From assembly GCA_028821575.1 (NCBI GenBank), contig JAPPFW010000071.1, forward strand, positions 62,001-126,000: DNA of 64,000 nucleotides, given 5' to 3'. Below the pieces are notes generated by a model. It was not told the origin of the DNA and made no database searches. It was given only the letters and a program-made list of their open reading frames with translations. Positions 1 through 8,367 of the stretch are shown here, piece by piece; position 1 is the stretch's first letter, and each line of letters begins with the position of its first letter. Origin of the DNA: a bacterium (GTDB taxonomy: Bacteria > Actinomycetota > Acidimicrobiia > Spongiisociales > Spongiisociaceae). The translations under genes were made by a program, and so were the position numbers.

Positions 1-262
1 TCGTGGTGCCGCCCACCGCCGAGGCCCTGGTCCCCGTGTCGAAGTCATCCGATATCACCGTTCCTGCCACGGGGGTATCGAGATGGGTGTGGGGGTCGAT
101 ACCGCCCGGGAACACGAGATGGCCCGAAGCGTCGATCCTCTCGTCGGCCTCCGTACCCTCGAAGGACCCGATGGCACGGATCCGCCCGTCCTCGATGAGG
201 ATGTCCGCGACGTAGTCCTGGATGGCCGTGACGATCCGGCCTCCTTCGACCAGCACCTTCAT
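1..262 (-). CDS. Dihydropyrimidinase / D-hydantoinase, N-terminal part (cut by window edge)
   Basis: Reading the minus strand from an ATG at 262 gives 87 residues beginning MKVLVEGGRIVTA, which run off the window start. This is the N-terminal beta-sandwich of cyclic amidohydrolases, followed by DPHTHLD, which carries the paired metal-binding histidines of the HxH motif. The family hydrolyses cyclic amides such as dihydropyrimidines and hydantoins in the cytoplasm. The family usually has about 450-480 residues, so most of the gene lies outside. No good Shine-Dalgarno sequence precedes the ATG. The nearby molybdenum hydroxylase suggests heterocycle catabolism, but that link is inferred. An allantoinase or other amidohydrolase is the main alternative. 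Confidence 0.85.
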   Translation of the reverse strand, partial: MKVLVEGGRIVTAIQDYVADILIEDGRIRAIGSFEGTEADERIDASGHLVFPGGIDPHTHLDTPVAGTVISDDFDTGTRASAVGGTT

Positions 263-407
263 GGGAGGACAGCAGGCAACGGACGCCGTCGGCGGAACAC
301 GTCGCTTACCCGCGGGGTTCGTGACATCCACCGCTGGTGCGACGATCGCCGAACCGACCTCGGAGCAGCGCGGGGTGCGGACTGATACAGATCGATACTC
401 AACCGCC

Positions 408-761
408 TCACGCCGTAGCGACCAGGGGAACTAGCTCACCTCGTACCGGGTCAACCGCGAAACGCAAACCTTCCAGCGTATAGGCACCGATCAGGGCAAG
501 AGCGTTCTCCTCGCCAAAGCCTACGAGGGTCGGGATGCTCTTTCCCTCCACCGTGGCCACAGCTTGCCCGATGTCACACGTCACGAGGCGTCCGTCCGCC
601 AGCGTGAAGTCGAGCCTGTCGATCGGCCTTACGCCCAAGTCGTTCAGCAGGTCGGTGGGCGCGACGGAGAATGCTGCACCGGTGTCCACCATCGCTTCTA
701 TCTCCATCGACCGTTCACCGTTCATGCTCGTGAGCCGGAGAGTCCGGCTGAATACACCCAT
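408..761 (-). CDS. Retropepsin-like aspartic protease domain protein
   Basis: A 117-residue protein with the single-domain aspartyl protease signature MVDTGAAFSV near residue 27, followed by the hydrophobic-hydrophobic-Gly region (ALIGAYTLEGL) seen near the end of clan AA domains. Such proteins act as dimers, each monomer giving one catalytic Asp; most bacterial members have no known substrate. ATG at 761 is preferred because GAGAGG lies 8 bases upstream; a GTG at 770 would add three residues. It sits alone between the hydantoinase start and the molybdenum hydroxylase, both also on this strand. No signal peptide or membrane segment is visible, so it is probably cytoplasmic. Confidence 0.75.
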   Translation of the reverse strand: MGVFSRTLRLTSMNGERSMEIEAMVDTGAAFSVAPTDLLNDLGVRPIDRLDFTLADGRLVTCDIGQAVATVEGKSIPTLVGFGEENALALIGAYTLEGLRFAVDPVRGELVPLVATA

Positions 762-974
762 CGTGCCCACCTCTCGATCCTGGACTCCATCGACCCCTCG
801 GGGGCTCGCCGTACCACAACGTTATGCCACAGGCACGCCGCAACGTCAAGAACCTTCGAGTCGTCATCTGCTGAGCCGGCCACCCGCGCGTACGCCTACA
901 GCCGTGCGGCGACCGCCCATCGACCGCACGATCGACGGGCGGGAACCGGCCGCAATTGTCCTCGTCGGATCTCC

Positions 975-3350
975 CTAACCGGTCGCCTCGTCGATGAGAG
1001 TCCACAGGCGGCTGGGCGTAACCGGCGTCTGGTCCACCTCGACTCCGAGATGGGACAGTGCGTCGGTAACCGCGTTGGCCAGTGCCGCCCCGGCCGGGAA
1101 ACACCCTGCCTCGCCCATCCCCTTGAAGCCGCCCTCGGTGTGGGGCGACGGCGTGACCATGTGATGGATCTCGAAGTCCGGTAGGTCGGTGAAGGACGGC
1201 AGCAGGTAGTCCATGAGGGTCGACGAGAGCAGTTGGCCCGTCTCGTCGTCGTAGACGAACTCCTCGAGCATCGCCCCACCGAGGCCCTGGGCGAGAGCAC
1301 CGTGGATCTGGCCCTCGACCAGCAGCGGATTGATGATCGTGCCGGCATCGTCCACCACCACGTACTTCACCCAGTCGATCTTCCCGGTGTCGGTGTCGAC
1401 ATCGACCACCGCCACATGCGTTCCGAAGGCGGTCGTGAAGTTCGCCGGGTCGTAGACGTAACTTGCCTCCAGGCCCGGCTGGTCGCCCTCCGGGATACGG
1501 TGGGCCCAGTAGGCCTGCTGAGCGACCTCGGCCAGGGTCAGGGACCGCATTTCCTCGGCGCCCTTGACCGAGATCCGGCCGTCGCTGTAGGCGACATCCT
1601 CCGGGTCTGCTTCGAGAAGACCGGCGCCTATGCGAACCGCCTTGGCCTTGATCTCCTCTATGGCCTTGATCACGGCCACGGCCGCCACGTTGGAGCGGCT
1701 CCCCGCCGAACCGAAGCCCGTGTACGGGGTCTGGTCCGTGTCTCCCCATACGACCCTCACGTTGGATATGTCGATCTCCAACTGGTCCGCCGCTACCTGG
1801 GCAAGGGTCGTCTCGGTACCCTGTCCCATCGGGATCATCCCCGTGTAGAGCGTCGCCCTTCCATGCGGATCGATCTTGACCGTTGACCCTTCATAGCCGC
1901 CGGTGTAGTAGTCGAGGAATCCCAGGATCGCGGACGGCCCGAACCCGGACACGTGGATGTAGGAGGCGATACCGATGCCTCTACAGACACCCTGCTCGCG
2001 GAGGCTCTTCTGCTCCTCCCGCAAGCTGTCGTAGTCGACTGCCTCCAATGCCTTGTCCAGCGCCTCCGGATAGCTCCCGCTGTCGTACACGGCGCCTGCC
2101 GGACTGAAGTACGGGAACTCGTCAGCCTGGATCATGTTCCTGCGCCGGAGTTCGGCCGGGTCGATCCCGAGCTGGCGGGCTGTCTTGTCCATCATCCGTT
2201 CGATGCCGAAGATCCCCTCCGGACCACCGAATCCGCGGAAGGTGCTGTTGGGCGTCTTGTTGGTGGCCACCCCCACCACGTCGCAGTGGTAGTTGGCGAC
2301 CTTGTACTGGTTCACAGCCGCAGCGCCCGTGACCCAGGCCGGTCCGATACCGACGCTGTGGAGGTGGGCGCCCTGATCGCTGAGTACACGTCCCCGGACA
2401 CCGAGGACGGTCCCGTCGGCCTTGGCGGCGACCTGCCACTCTTGGAGTTGCTCGCGCCCGTGCACCGTGGCCTGGAGCGCCTCGCGGCGGTCCTCTATCC
2501 ACTTGACGGGCCGGTCCAGCTTCATCGAGGCCAGCGAAACCAGAATGTCCTCGGGATAGCGGTCCCACTTGTTGCCGAAGGCGCCGCCGATGTTCGGGGT
2601 GAGAATCCGGACCGACGTCTCGGGAATGCCCAGCGCCGCCGCCAACTCCGTGCGGAGCAGGCTGGCAACCTGGCTCTCCGAGTGGAGGGTGAGCGTCTGG
2701 CGGAGGTCGTCCCACTCGGCGACCAAACCTCGCGTCTCCAATGGGACCCCGGAGTAGCGACCTATCTTCAAACGTCCCGACACGATCTCGTCGGCGTCGG
2801 CGAACGCTGCTTCGATGTCACCAGCCACTCCCAGCGCGTTGATCCCCGGGAAGGTGTACTCGATGATCGTGTTGTCGCCCATGTCCTCGTTGATGACCGG
2901 GGCGCCGTCGGCCAGGGCGGCCTCCACGTCCACCACGTGGTCGAGCACGTCGTAGTCGACGTCGATCAGGTCAAGGGCGTCCTCGGCGAGATACCTCGAG
3001 TCGGCCACCACCGCCGCCACCGGCTCCCCTACGTAGCGGGCCTTGCCGGGCGCCAGAGCGGGAGTGTTGGACTCCTTCTGCCCCGGCAGGCGCCAGATGG
3101 TCGGGAACGCCCCGATCCCTTCAAGGCTCTCGGAGGTGAGCACGCAATGGACACCGTCGAGCGACTCCGCCGCCGAGGTGTCGATCGCGGCTATCCGGGC
3201 GTGAGCGAACGGGCTGCGAAGGACCGCCATGTGGAGCGTTCCGGCCGGTTCCACGTCAGCGATGAAACGGCCCCGTCCTCGGATCAGCGGAGCGTCCTCC
3301 CGGCGCGGTGCCGACACTCCGATCCAGCGGGTCTCCTGAGTCGTGGTCAT
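975..3350 (-). CDS. Molybdenum hydroxylase large subunit (xanthine dehydrogenase / CoxL family)
   Basis: This 791-residue protein binds the molybdopterin cofactor and hydroxylates a substrate, as in xanthine dehydrogenase or aerobic CO dehydrogenase. Domain order is the small N-terminal a/b hammerhead (about 1-130) and the Mo-binding region. The motif NSTFRGFGGPEG resembles the xanthine dehydrogenase arrangement rather than the CSFR loop of true CO dehydrogenase. GQGTETTLAQ and the C-terminal GMGEAGCFPAG with the catalytic Glu are present. It is the last gene of a medium-small-large operon and overlaps the small subunit by 4 bases. The substrate cannot be told from sequence; a purine, N-heterocycle or aldehyde is likely. 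Confidence 0.92.
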   Translation of the reverse strand: MTTTQETRWIGVSAPRREDAPLIRGRGRFIADVEPAGTLHMAVLRSPFAHARIAAIDTSAAESLDGVHCVLTSESLEGIGAFPTIWRLPGQKESNTPALAPGKARYVGEPVAAVVADSRYLAEDALDLIDVDYDVLDHVVDVEAALADGAPVINEDMGDNTIIEYTFPGINALGVAGDIEAAFADADEIVSGRLKIGRYSGVPLETRGLVAEWDDLRQTLTLHSESQVASLLRTELAAALGIPETSVRILTPNIGGAFGNKWDRYPEDILVSLASMKLDRPVKWIEDRREALQATVHGREQLQEWQVAAKADGTVLGVRGRVLSDQGAHLHSVGIGPAWVTGAAAVNQYKVANYHCDVVGVATNKTPNSTFRGFGGPEGIFGIERMMDKTARQLGIDPAELRRRNMIQADEFPYFSPAGAVYDSGSYPEALDKALEAVDYDSLREEQKSLREQGVCRGIGIASYIHVSGFGPSAILGFLDYYTGGYEGSTVKIDPHGRATLYTGMIPMGQGTETTLAQVAADQLEIDISNVRVVWGDTDQTPYTGFGSAGSRSNVAAVAVIKAIEEIKAKAVRIGAGLLEADPEDVAYSDGRISVKGAEEMRSLTLAEVAQQAYWAHRIPEGDQPGLEASYVYDPANFTTAFGTHVAVVDVDTDTGKIDWVKYVVVDDAGTIINPLLVEGQIHGALAQGLGGAMLEEFVYDDETGQLLSSTLMDYLLPSFTDLPDFEIHHMVTPSPHTEGGFKGMGEAGCFPAGAALANAVTDALSHLGVEVDQTPVTPSRLWTLIDEATG

Positions 3351-3838
3351 GCGCTCCCCCCTTCGTTGGACATCTCAGCGGCGGCAGCCTGGACCGATTC
3401 GACGATCTTCTGGTAGCCGGTGCACCGGCAGATGTTGCCGCCCATCTCCTCTCGTATCTCCTGCGGGCTGGGGTCCGGGTTCCGTGACAGCACATCGATC
3501 CCGGCCAGGATCATGCCCGGAGTGCAGAAACCGCACTGCAGACCGTGGTACTCGGAGAAGGCCCTCTGCATCGGATGGAGGGCGTCTCCCGAGCCGATCC
3601 CCTCGATCGTGGTGATCTGGGATCCTTCCGCCTGCACGGCGAAGAGGAGACAGGACCGAACCACCTCGCCGTCGAGCAGGATCGTGCAAGCCCCGCACAC
3701 CCCGTGCTCGCAACCGAGATGGGTGCCGGTGAGTCCCAGATCCTCCCGGATCGTATCGGCGAGGGTCTTGCGCGGCTCTACCGAGACCGCCCTGCTCGCA
3801 CCGTTGATGTCGAGTACGACGCTCGTAGTTTCAGCCAT
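3347..3838 (-). CDS. Molybdenum hydroxylase 2Fe-2S small subunit
   Basis: A 163-residue electron-transfer subunit with two [2Fe-2S] sites. The plant-ferredoxin-like N-terminal cluster has CEHGVCGACTILLDG plus a later Cys, and the C-terminal helical cluster has CGFCTPGM and CRCTGY. It passes electrons from the Mo site to the FAD subunit. ATG at 3838 is chosen because AGGAGGCGGAA sits immediately upstream; an ATG at 3853 would add five residues and has no such site. It overlaps the FAD subunit by 8 bases and the large subunit by 4, so the three are translationally coupled. Confidence 0.95.
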   Translation of the reverse strand: MAETTSVVLDINGASRAVSVEPRKTLADTIREDLGLTGTHLGCEHGVCGACTILLDGEVVRSCLLFAVQAEGSQITTIEGIGSGDALHPMQRAFSEYHGLQCGFCTPGMILAGIDVLSRNPDPSPQEIREEMGGNICRCTGYQKIVESVQAAAAEMSNEGGSA

Positions 3839-4703
3839 TTCCGCCTCCTGCATTCCCGGCCGCCTCGGCCAGGGCTCGTACCGTCAGTACGTTGACCAGG
3901 TGGCTCCGGTACTCGGCCGTTCCGTGCACATCCGATGTGGTCGGGAAGTCCCCGGCCGCCGCCGCGCCGGCCGCCGCGAACGCTCCTTCGCCCGCGTCGG
4001 CGCCGACCAGAGCAGCTTCTGCCGAGGGGAGCCGCGTGGCATGGGTACCACCGAACGCCCCCAGGGCCGCATGCGTAATGGTCGATCCGTCGGTGGAGAT
4101 CAACGCCGCAACCCCGGCCAGCGCGAAGTCGCCATGACGGCGAGCGAACTCCTGGAATCCGAAGCCACTCGACCCTCCTGCCGCCGGTATGCGGACCTCG
4201 GTCAGCAGTTCGGTATCTGCCAGGGTCGTGTCGAACAAGCGGTCCTCGATCAGATCCTGCATCCCCACTACCCGCTCGCCGCCGGTTGACTGCGCCGTCA
4301 CCTCGGCGTCGAGGGCCATCAGCAGAGCCGGGAGCTCCGCCGCCGGGTCGTTGTGGGCCAGCGAGCCGCCTACCGTCCCGCGGTTGCGGATCGCCCTGTG
4401 CCCGATGTACGAGACCGCTTTGGTGATCACGGGATGGGCCCCCGCCACCTCGGCCGACTCGCCCACCGCCGTCAGGCGGGTCATCGCACCGATCCTCAGC
4501 GATCCGTTGGCCGAGATGTACGAGAGCGAGTCGATCCCGTTTATGTCGACCAGGTGGGCAGGCCTGGCCAATCTGAAGTTGAGCATCGGGACGAGGCTCT
4601 GGCCGCCGGCGAGGATCTTGGCCTCAGATCCATGCTCAGCCAGAACATCTAGGGCCTCGGCAAGGCTCTCCGGCGCCGAGTAGGCAAATACCGCGGGTTT
4701 CAC
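3831..4703 (-). CDS. Molybdenum hydroxylase FAD-binding medium subunit
   Basis: A 290-residue CoxM-type subunit and the first gene of the operon. FAD-binding motifs are AGGQSLVPM near residue 32 and TVGGSLAHNDPAAELPA near residue 110, the two signatures of the vanillyl-alcohol-oxidase-like FAD domain. The C-terminal CO-dehydrogenase flavoprotein domain follows. It accepts electrons from the iron-sulfur subunit and gives them to an external acceptor. The start is GTG at 4703 with an extended Shine-Dalgarno (AGGAGGTGATC) upstream. The intergenic stretch upstream is shared with the divergent vapBC promoter. Confidence 0.93.
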   Translation of the reverse strand: MKPAVFAYSAPESLAEALDVLAEHGSEAKILAGGQSLVPMLNFRLARPAHLVDINGIDSLSYISANGSLRIGAMTRLTAVGESAEVAGAHPVITKAVSYIGHRAIRNRGTVGGSLAHNDPAAELPALLMALDAEVTAQSTGGERVVGMQDLIEDRLFDTTLADTELLTEVRIPAAGGSSGFGFQEFARRHGDFALAGVAALISTDGSTITHAALGAFGGTHATRLPSAEAALVGADAGEGAFAAAGAAAAGDFPTTSDVHGTAEYRSHLVNVLTVRALAEAAGNAGGGNG

Positions 4704-4850
4704 TGGTCGATCACCTCCTGCACGGCGGTGTCCGACCGCGGCCTCATGGCATCCCGCCGCGCGACTGATACTAGACGCCTACGCGTTCAGCGACGGATCG
4801 ACCGCCGGTATCCTTGACAACTACCTTCGCACTTCTCCGATCCCAAGCCC

Positions 4851-4880
4851 GTATATACTGTGTGCTCACTTCATATATAC
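4851..4880 (+). promoter_or_regulatory. Probable vapBC promoter/operator with paired palindromes
   Basis: GTATATAC (4851-4858, itself a perfect palindrome) and ATATATAC (4873-4880) form an inverted pair separated by 14 bases just upstream of the antitoxin start. TATACT at 4854-4859 is a good -10 element lying inside the first half-site, so antitoxin binding would block transcription. Autoregulation of this kind is usual for VapBC; the exact operator is inferred. Confidence 0.55.
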
Positions 4881-4910
4881 AAGTGACTGGTGGAAGAGGA
4901 CGACAGGAAG

Positions 4911-5117
4911 ATGACGAAACGACTGATCGACATAGACGATGGCCTCCTCGCCGAGGCATCCGAGATTCTCGGCACGACCACCATGAAGGAGACCGTCAAC
5001 GAGGCTCTGTCCGAGGTACGGCGAGCCGAGCTACGGCGCCAACTCGTCGTTCAACTGTCCACAATGGAGGGCCTCGACCTCGACAACGATGAGGTGATGG
5101 CAAGCGCCTGGAGGTGA
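4911..5117 (+). CDS. vapB: VapB-family antitoxin
   Basis: A 68-residue protein that starts MTKRLIDIDDGLLAEA and continues TTTMKETVNEAL, the ribbon-helix-helix pattern of VapB antitoxins that neutralise PIN-domain toxins and repress their own operon. ATG at 4911 is preferred over an upstream GTG at 4890 because AGGAAG lies directly before it and because family members start at this point. The last codons overlap the toxin start by 4 bases. The C-terminal tail (LDLDNDEVMASAWR) would be the toxin-binding segment, ending with the common W-R pair. Confidence 0.88.
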   Translation: MTKRLIDIDDGLLAEASEILGTTTMKETVNEALSEVRRAELRRQLVVQLSTMEGLDLDNDEVMASAWR

Positions 5118-5524
5118 CCGCCCGTTACCTGGCAGACAAGAGTGCACTGGCCAGAGTCTTGGTTCCCATCGTCGGCGAGCGTTTGGGTCACCTTATCCAA
5201 ACCGGCCAGGTGGCGACATGCGCAGTCATCAAACTCGAAGTCCTCTATAGCGCCAGGAACCTGGTGGATTACGAGGTGACACAGATGAGGTTGTGCTCTC
5301 TGATAGATGTGCCCATCACTCCTCTGGTCATGAATAGAGCCCTCGCCGTGCAGTACCGGCTAGCTCGGACAGGACACCACCGGTTGGCCATCGCGGACTT
5401 GATGATCGCGGCCGCGGCGGAATCGGCCGACCTGGCCGTCCTTCACTACGACGCCGACTTCGAACGCATCGCCGCGGTCACAGGTCAACCGCACGAGTGG
5501 GTTGCCCCACGCGGCACGCTATGA
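5114..5524 (+). CDS. vapC: VapC-family PIN-domain toxin ribonuclease
   Basis: A 136-residue PIN nuclease starting with GTG and overlapping vapB by 4 bases. Acidic active-site positions are visible: Asp in YLADKSAL, Glu in KLEVLYSARN, Asp in IADLMIAAAAE, and Asp in HYDADFERIA. VapC toxins cleave tRNA or rRNA using these residues with Mg2+ or Mn2+. The full set of acidic residues suggests an active toxin. Together with vapB it makes a complete type II toxin-antitoxin unit, divergent from the molybdenum hydroxylase operon. Confidence 0.9.
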   Translation: MTARYLADKSALARVLVPIVGERLGHLIQTGQVATCAVIKLEVLYSARNLVDYEVTQMRLCSLIDVPITPLVMNRALAVQYRLARTGHHRLAIADLMIAAAAESADLAVLHYDADFERIAAVTGQPHEWVAPRGTL

Positions 5525-5615
5525 GGCTTAAACGGACGGTCGCAAGTGGGATCCGATCCATCGGCGCCTTGTAGGCTCATAACATGGCGGTGTTCACGGA
5601 CATGATCGATCCCGG

Positions 5616-7058
5616 ATGAGCCTTCCGATCTCCGACGGGCTGCTGGTGGTGGTGAAGGAGGACTGCGAGACATGCCACTTGGTGATACCCGTCCTAGCTG
5701 ATCTGATCCGAGCGGCGGCGGCCTGCGCGGTGGTCTCCCAGGACAGGGCCGACTTCCCGCTGGGCTTCGATTCTATCCACGACCGGGATCTGGACATCTC
5801 CTGGTCGCTCGGAACCGAGACCACTCCCACGGTGTACCGGATCGAACAGGGGATGGTGGTCGACCAGCAGGCAGGATGGCTGAGGTCCGGATGGGAGAGG
5901 GTCACCGGCGTCCCGGGTCTCGCTCCCGGCCTTCCCGACCAACAGCCGGGATGCGGTTCGGACACCCAGCTGCCGGACGTCCGTCAGCGACTCCTCGCGC
6001 GGCGTTCAGCACACCGCCTCTCCTCGCGGAGGATCGAGCTGGGAGAGTCCGAAGACCCCATCGAAGCCGCCTTCGCACGCGGATGGACGGACGGTCTGCC
6101 GGTTACGCCCCCCACGGAGGCACGGGTGGCCAGGATGCTGGAGGGAACCGATCGTGCCCCCGACGAGGTGGTCTGTATCCTCCCTCCGGACCTGGCCGAG
6201 TGCACCGTGGAGAAGGTGGCGGTCAACGCGGTGATGGCCGGGTGCTTGCCCGAGTACCTACCGGTGGTCCTGGCGGCGGTCGAGGCGGCGGCCGGGAGCC
6301 GGTTCAACATCCACGGGATCTCGGCGACGACCTACTTCACCGGCCCGGTCCTCGTCGTCAACGGTCCGGTCGCGAACCGGATCGGTATGAACGCCGGCAT
6401 AAACGTCCTCGGCCAGGGCAACCGGGCCAACTCGACCATCGGGCGTGCCCTCAACCTGGTGGTGCGTAACGTCGGGGGAGCCCGTCCCGGAGGCGTGGAC
6501 CAGGCCACGCTGGGAAGCCCCGGCAAGCTCTCCTTCTGTTTCCCCGAGGACGAGGAGGGATCGCCCTGGGAGTCGTTGGCCGTGGAGCGGGGCTTCACCC
6601 CCGAGGACTCCACCGTCACTCTGTTCGCAGGTCACGGACCCATAGAGATCATCGATCAGAAGGCGCGCGATCCGGAGTCGCTGGCCGGAACCTATGCACT
6701 GCAGCTGCGCATGCTCGGCCACCCGAAGCTCGCCCGGATGGCGGCTGCGATCGTGGTGGTCTCCCCCGAGCACGCCCGGATCTTCCGGGAAGCCGGTTGG
6801 TCGAAGGCCCGCCTGCGGGAGCAGGTCTCCTCCCTTCTCACCATCCCCGCGGACTCGATGGTGGCCGGAGCCGGAGGGATCGCCGAGGGTATTCCTCCCT
6901 CGGTGGCCGCCAAGACGCGAACAGTATCGAAATTCGCGCCCGACAGCCTGTGGTTCGTCCATGCCGGCGGCGAGGCCGGGATGTTCTCGGCGATAATCTC
7001 GGGATGGATCGGCGGGGCGGCAAGCTCGCAGATGATCACGGCCCGTGTTAGGTGTTAG
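5616..7058 (+). CDS. Thioredoxin-fold domain fused to a large uncharacterised domain; partner of the UGSC selenoprotein
   Basis: A 480-residue protein in two parts. Residues 1-105 look like a thioredoxin fold: beta strand, then KEDCETCH with a CxxC at 17-20, and a TETTPTV segment where the cis-proline loop should be. Residues from about 150 form a domain I do not recognise by a classical name, containing WTDGLPVTPPTEARV, a conserved-looking GPVANRIGMNAGIN stretch, and Gly-rich segments. I infer a redox role because of the CxxC and because the next gene reads as a UGSC selenoprotein 81 bases downstream on the same strand. The last codons and stop (VRC, TAG) fall inside a GTTAGGT repeat array. 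Confidence 0.7.
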   Translation: MSLPISDGLLVVVKEDCETCHLVIPVLADLIRAAAACAVVSQDRADFPLGFDSIHDRDLDISWSLGTETTPTVYRIEQGMVVDQQAGWLRSGWERVTGVPGLAPGLPDQQPGCGSDTQLPDVRQRLLARRSAHRLSSRRIELGESEDPIEAAFARGWTDGLPVTPPTEARVARMLEGTDRAPDEVVCILPPDLAECTVEKVAVNAVMAGCLPEYLPVVLAAVEAAAGSRFNIHGISATTYFTGPVLVVNGPVANRIGMNAGINVLGQGNRANSTIGRALNLVVRNVGGARPGGVDQATLGSPGKLSFCFPEDEEGSPWESLAVERGFTPEDSTVTLFAGHGPIEIIDQKARDPESLAGTYALQLRMLGHPKLARMAAAIVVVSPEHARIFREAGWSKARLREQVSSLLTIPADSMVAGAGGIAEGIPPSVAAKTRTVSKFAPDSLWFVHAGGEAGMFSAIISGWIGGAASSQMITARVRC

Positions 7059-7133
7059 GTGTTAGGTGTTAGTGGATGTTAACCAATATAAGCTGATACT
7101 CAACGGGCTACCTGACCACTGACCACCGGAAAG
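7045..7133. repeat. Composite heptamer repeat (GTTAGGT)n - core - (CCACTGA)n
   Basis: Three to four tandem GTTAGGT units, a GTTAACC-containing core, then CTGACCACTGACC. The same layout recurs at 29.2 kb and 33.6 kb. It lies between the thioredoxin-fold gene and the selenoprotein gene and supplies the stop codon of the former. Confidence 0.8.
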
Positions 7134-7139
7134 GCAGAG

Positions 7140-7655
7140 ATGACCACATTGTTGGATCCGACCAGCGAACGAGCCGTGGCGGAGCGGCGGCTGAGCCCGA
7201 GACTGCCCGACCTCACCAACTCGACGATTGCTCTGCTGGACATCTCCAAACCCAGGGGAGATGTGTTCATCGGACGGTTGGAAGAGTTGCTCCTGGAACG
7301 GGGAGCGACCCTCAGGCACTACCGCAAGCCGACCTTCTCGAAACCGGCGCCGCGCGACCTCCGCCGGCAGATCGCCGCCGAGTGCGGAGCCGTCATCGAA
7401 GCCCTCGCCGACTGAGGATCGTGCGCGTCGTGCAGTGTGCACGACATCGTCGACCTCGAAGGCCGGGGCGTGCCGGGTGTTTTCGTAGCCTCCGACCGAT
7501 TCGCCGGGGCAGCCGACGCGCAGGGCAAGTCCCTGGGGATGCACCCGCGCCGCGTCCTGACCTCCCACCCCATCCAGGACCGCACCGACGAGGAGATGCG
7601 AGCCTTGGCGGACGCCGCCTTCCCAGACATTCTCGCCGCCCTCACACCTTGCTAG
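7140..7655 (+). CDS. UGSC-family selenoprotein (in-frame UGA read as selenocysteine at residue 92)
   Basis: ATG at 7140 opens a frame of 91 codons, then TGA at 7413-7415, then 79 more codons in the same frame to the stop at 7653-7655, 171 residues in all. Read through, the TGA gives the motif U-G-S-C (Sec92, Cys95), followed by Ala-Ser-Cys98. This matches the UGSC (seleno)protein family, whose name comes from this motif; the biochemical role is not established. The C-terminal half (HDIVDLEGRGVPGVFVASDRF) is typical coding sequence with no start site of its own. A hairpin suited to a bacterial SECIS lies just after the TGA. Upstream is a gene with a thioredoxin fold. No selA, selB, selC or selD is present here. 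Confidence 0.88.
7427..7445 (+). promoter_or_regulatory. Candidate bacterial SECIS hairpin
   Basis: GTCGTGC (7427-7433), loop AGTGT, GCACGAC (7439-7445): a perfect 7-bp stem, 8 bp if the A-T pair closing a GTG triloop is counted. It begins 11 bases after the TGA codon and has G-U in the apical loop, the position where SelB recognises bacterial SECIS elements. It lies wholly inside the coding frame, as bacterial SECIS elements must. Confidence 0.75.
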
Positions 7656-7658
7656 AGA

Positions 7659-8288
7659 TCACTCCGGTCCCAGGGCGAGGAGATTCGAGCGGAGGGGCAC
7701 CCGACCGGCCAGAGCCATCAATAGGTTGTCGGCCCGTCCCAAGCGCACCGCGATCTCGGTCGACAGCTCCAGCGCAACCGACAAGGCCGACTCCGGTACC
7801 CGGATGACCCGGCCGACCACCGCGGCGAGGTCGAGGGTATGCACCACCAACTCGAAAGTCCTGGTCGGCAGGTAGTCGGCGAGCCGCATCTCGCCCGCCG
7901 GCGTACCTACCGGGTGATCGTCGGGCCGTGCATCCACGAAGCAACCCACGCGATCCACGATCCCGGCCACAGCCGATGACGGATCGTCGCCCAGCGCGGC
8001 GGCTGCGTACGTGCCGCGCTCGGCTATGGCGTCATGGATGCTCCCGTCCCTCAACACCTCGCAGAAGTACTCCGCCGGCCCTACCACCCGATCTGGGGTG
8101 CCGTCGCCGCCGTCCGCCTTGTTCTCCACAGTGAGGAGAGCGCGGCAGGTGTGCCCGATCAACTCACGAACGCTCCATACGCCCAGCCCCGGACCGTCCA
8201 GCGCATCCGGCGGAACCCGGCGCACCGTATCGACGAAGAAGATCCCGGCCTCGCGGAAGGCCCTTCGATTCTGATCGGTCTCCAACAT
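7659..8288 (-). CDS. Maleylpyruvate isomerase / mycothiol-dependent DinB-fold family protein
   Basis: A 209-residue protein with the N-terminal four-helix metal-binding fold of the mycothiol-dependent maleylpyruvate isomerase family: GVWSVRELIGHTCRALLTVE carries the first His, and further His residues occur at DDHPVG and ELVVHTLDLAAVVG. Family members use mycothiol, the actinobacterial thiol, as cofactor, but most are uncharacterised, so the reaction is not assigned. It converges with the selenoprotein gene, only three bases separating the two ends. No membrane segments are visible. Confidence 0.75.
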   Translation of the reverse strand: MLETDQNRRAFREAGIFFVDTVRRVPPDALDGPGLGVWSVRELIGHTCRALLTVENKADGGDGTPDRVVGPAEYFCEVLRDGSIHDAIAERGTYAAAALGDDPSSAVAGIVDRVGCFVDARPDDHPVGTPAGEMRLADYLPTRTFELVVHTLDLAAVVGRVIRVPESALSVALELSTEIAVRLGRADNLLMALAGRVPLRSNLLALGPE

Positions 8289-8367
8289 AGACCCCCTCCG
8301 ACGCCATCGTAACCCGGGGCGGCCAGCGGTCAGCCGCTGATCCTCTACGATCAGCCGCGCTCTTCGT

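Noticed and set aside
1953-3416. Long plus-strand frame of 487 residues opposite the Mo hydroxylase
   Set aside because: It is antisense to a clearly coding gene; long antisense frames are expected at this GC content.
975-4703. Aerobic carbon monoxide dehydrogenase
   Set aside because: The large subunit has an FRGFGGPEG loop, not the CSFR active-site loop of true CO dehydrogenase.
7413-7415. TGA as a true stop, splitting the locus into a 91-residue gene and a second small gene starting at GTG 7437
   Set aside because: Both parts are in the same frame, the GTG lies inside the hairpin and has no ribosome site, and readthrough makes an exact U-G-S-C motif.
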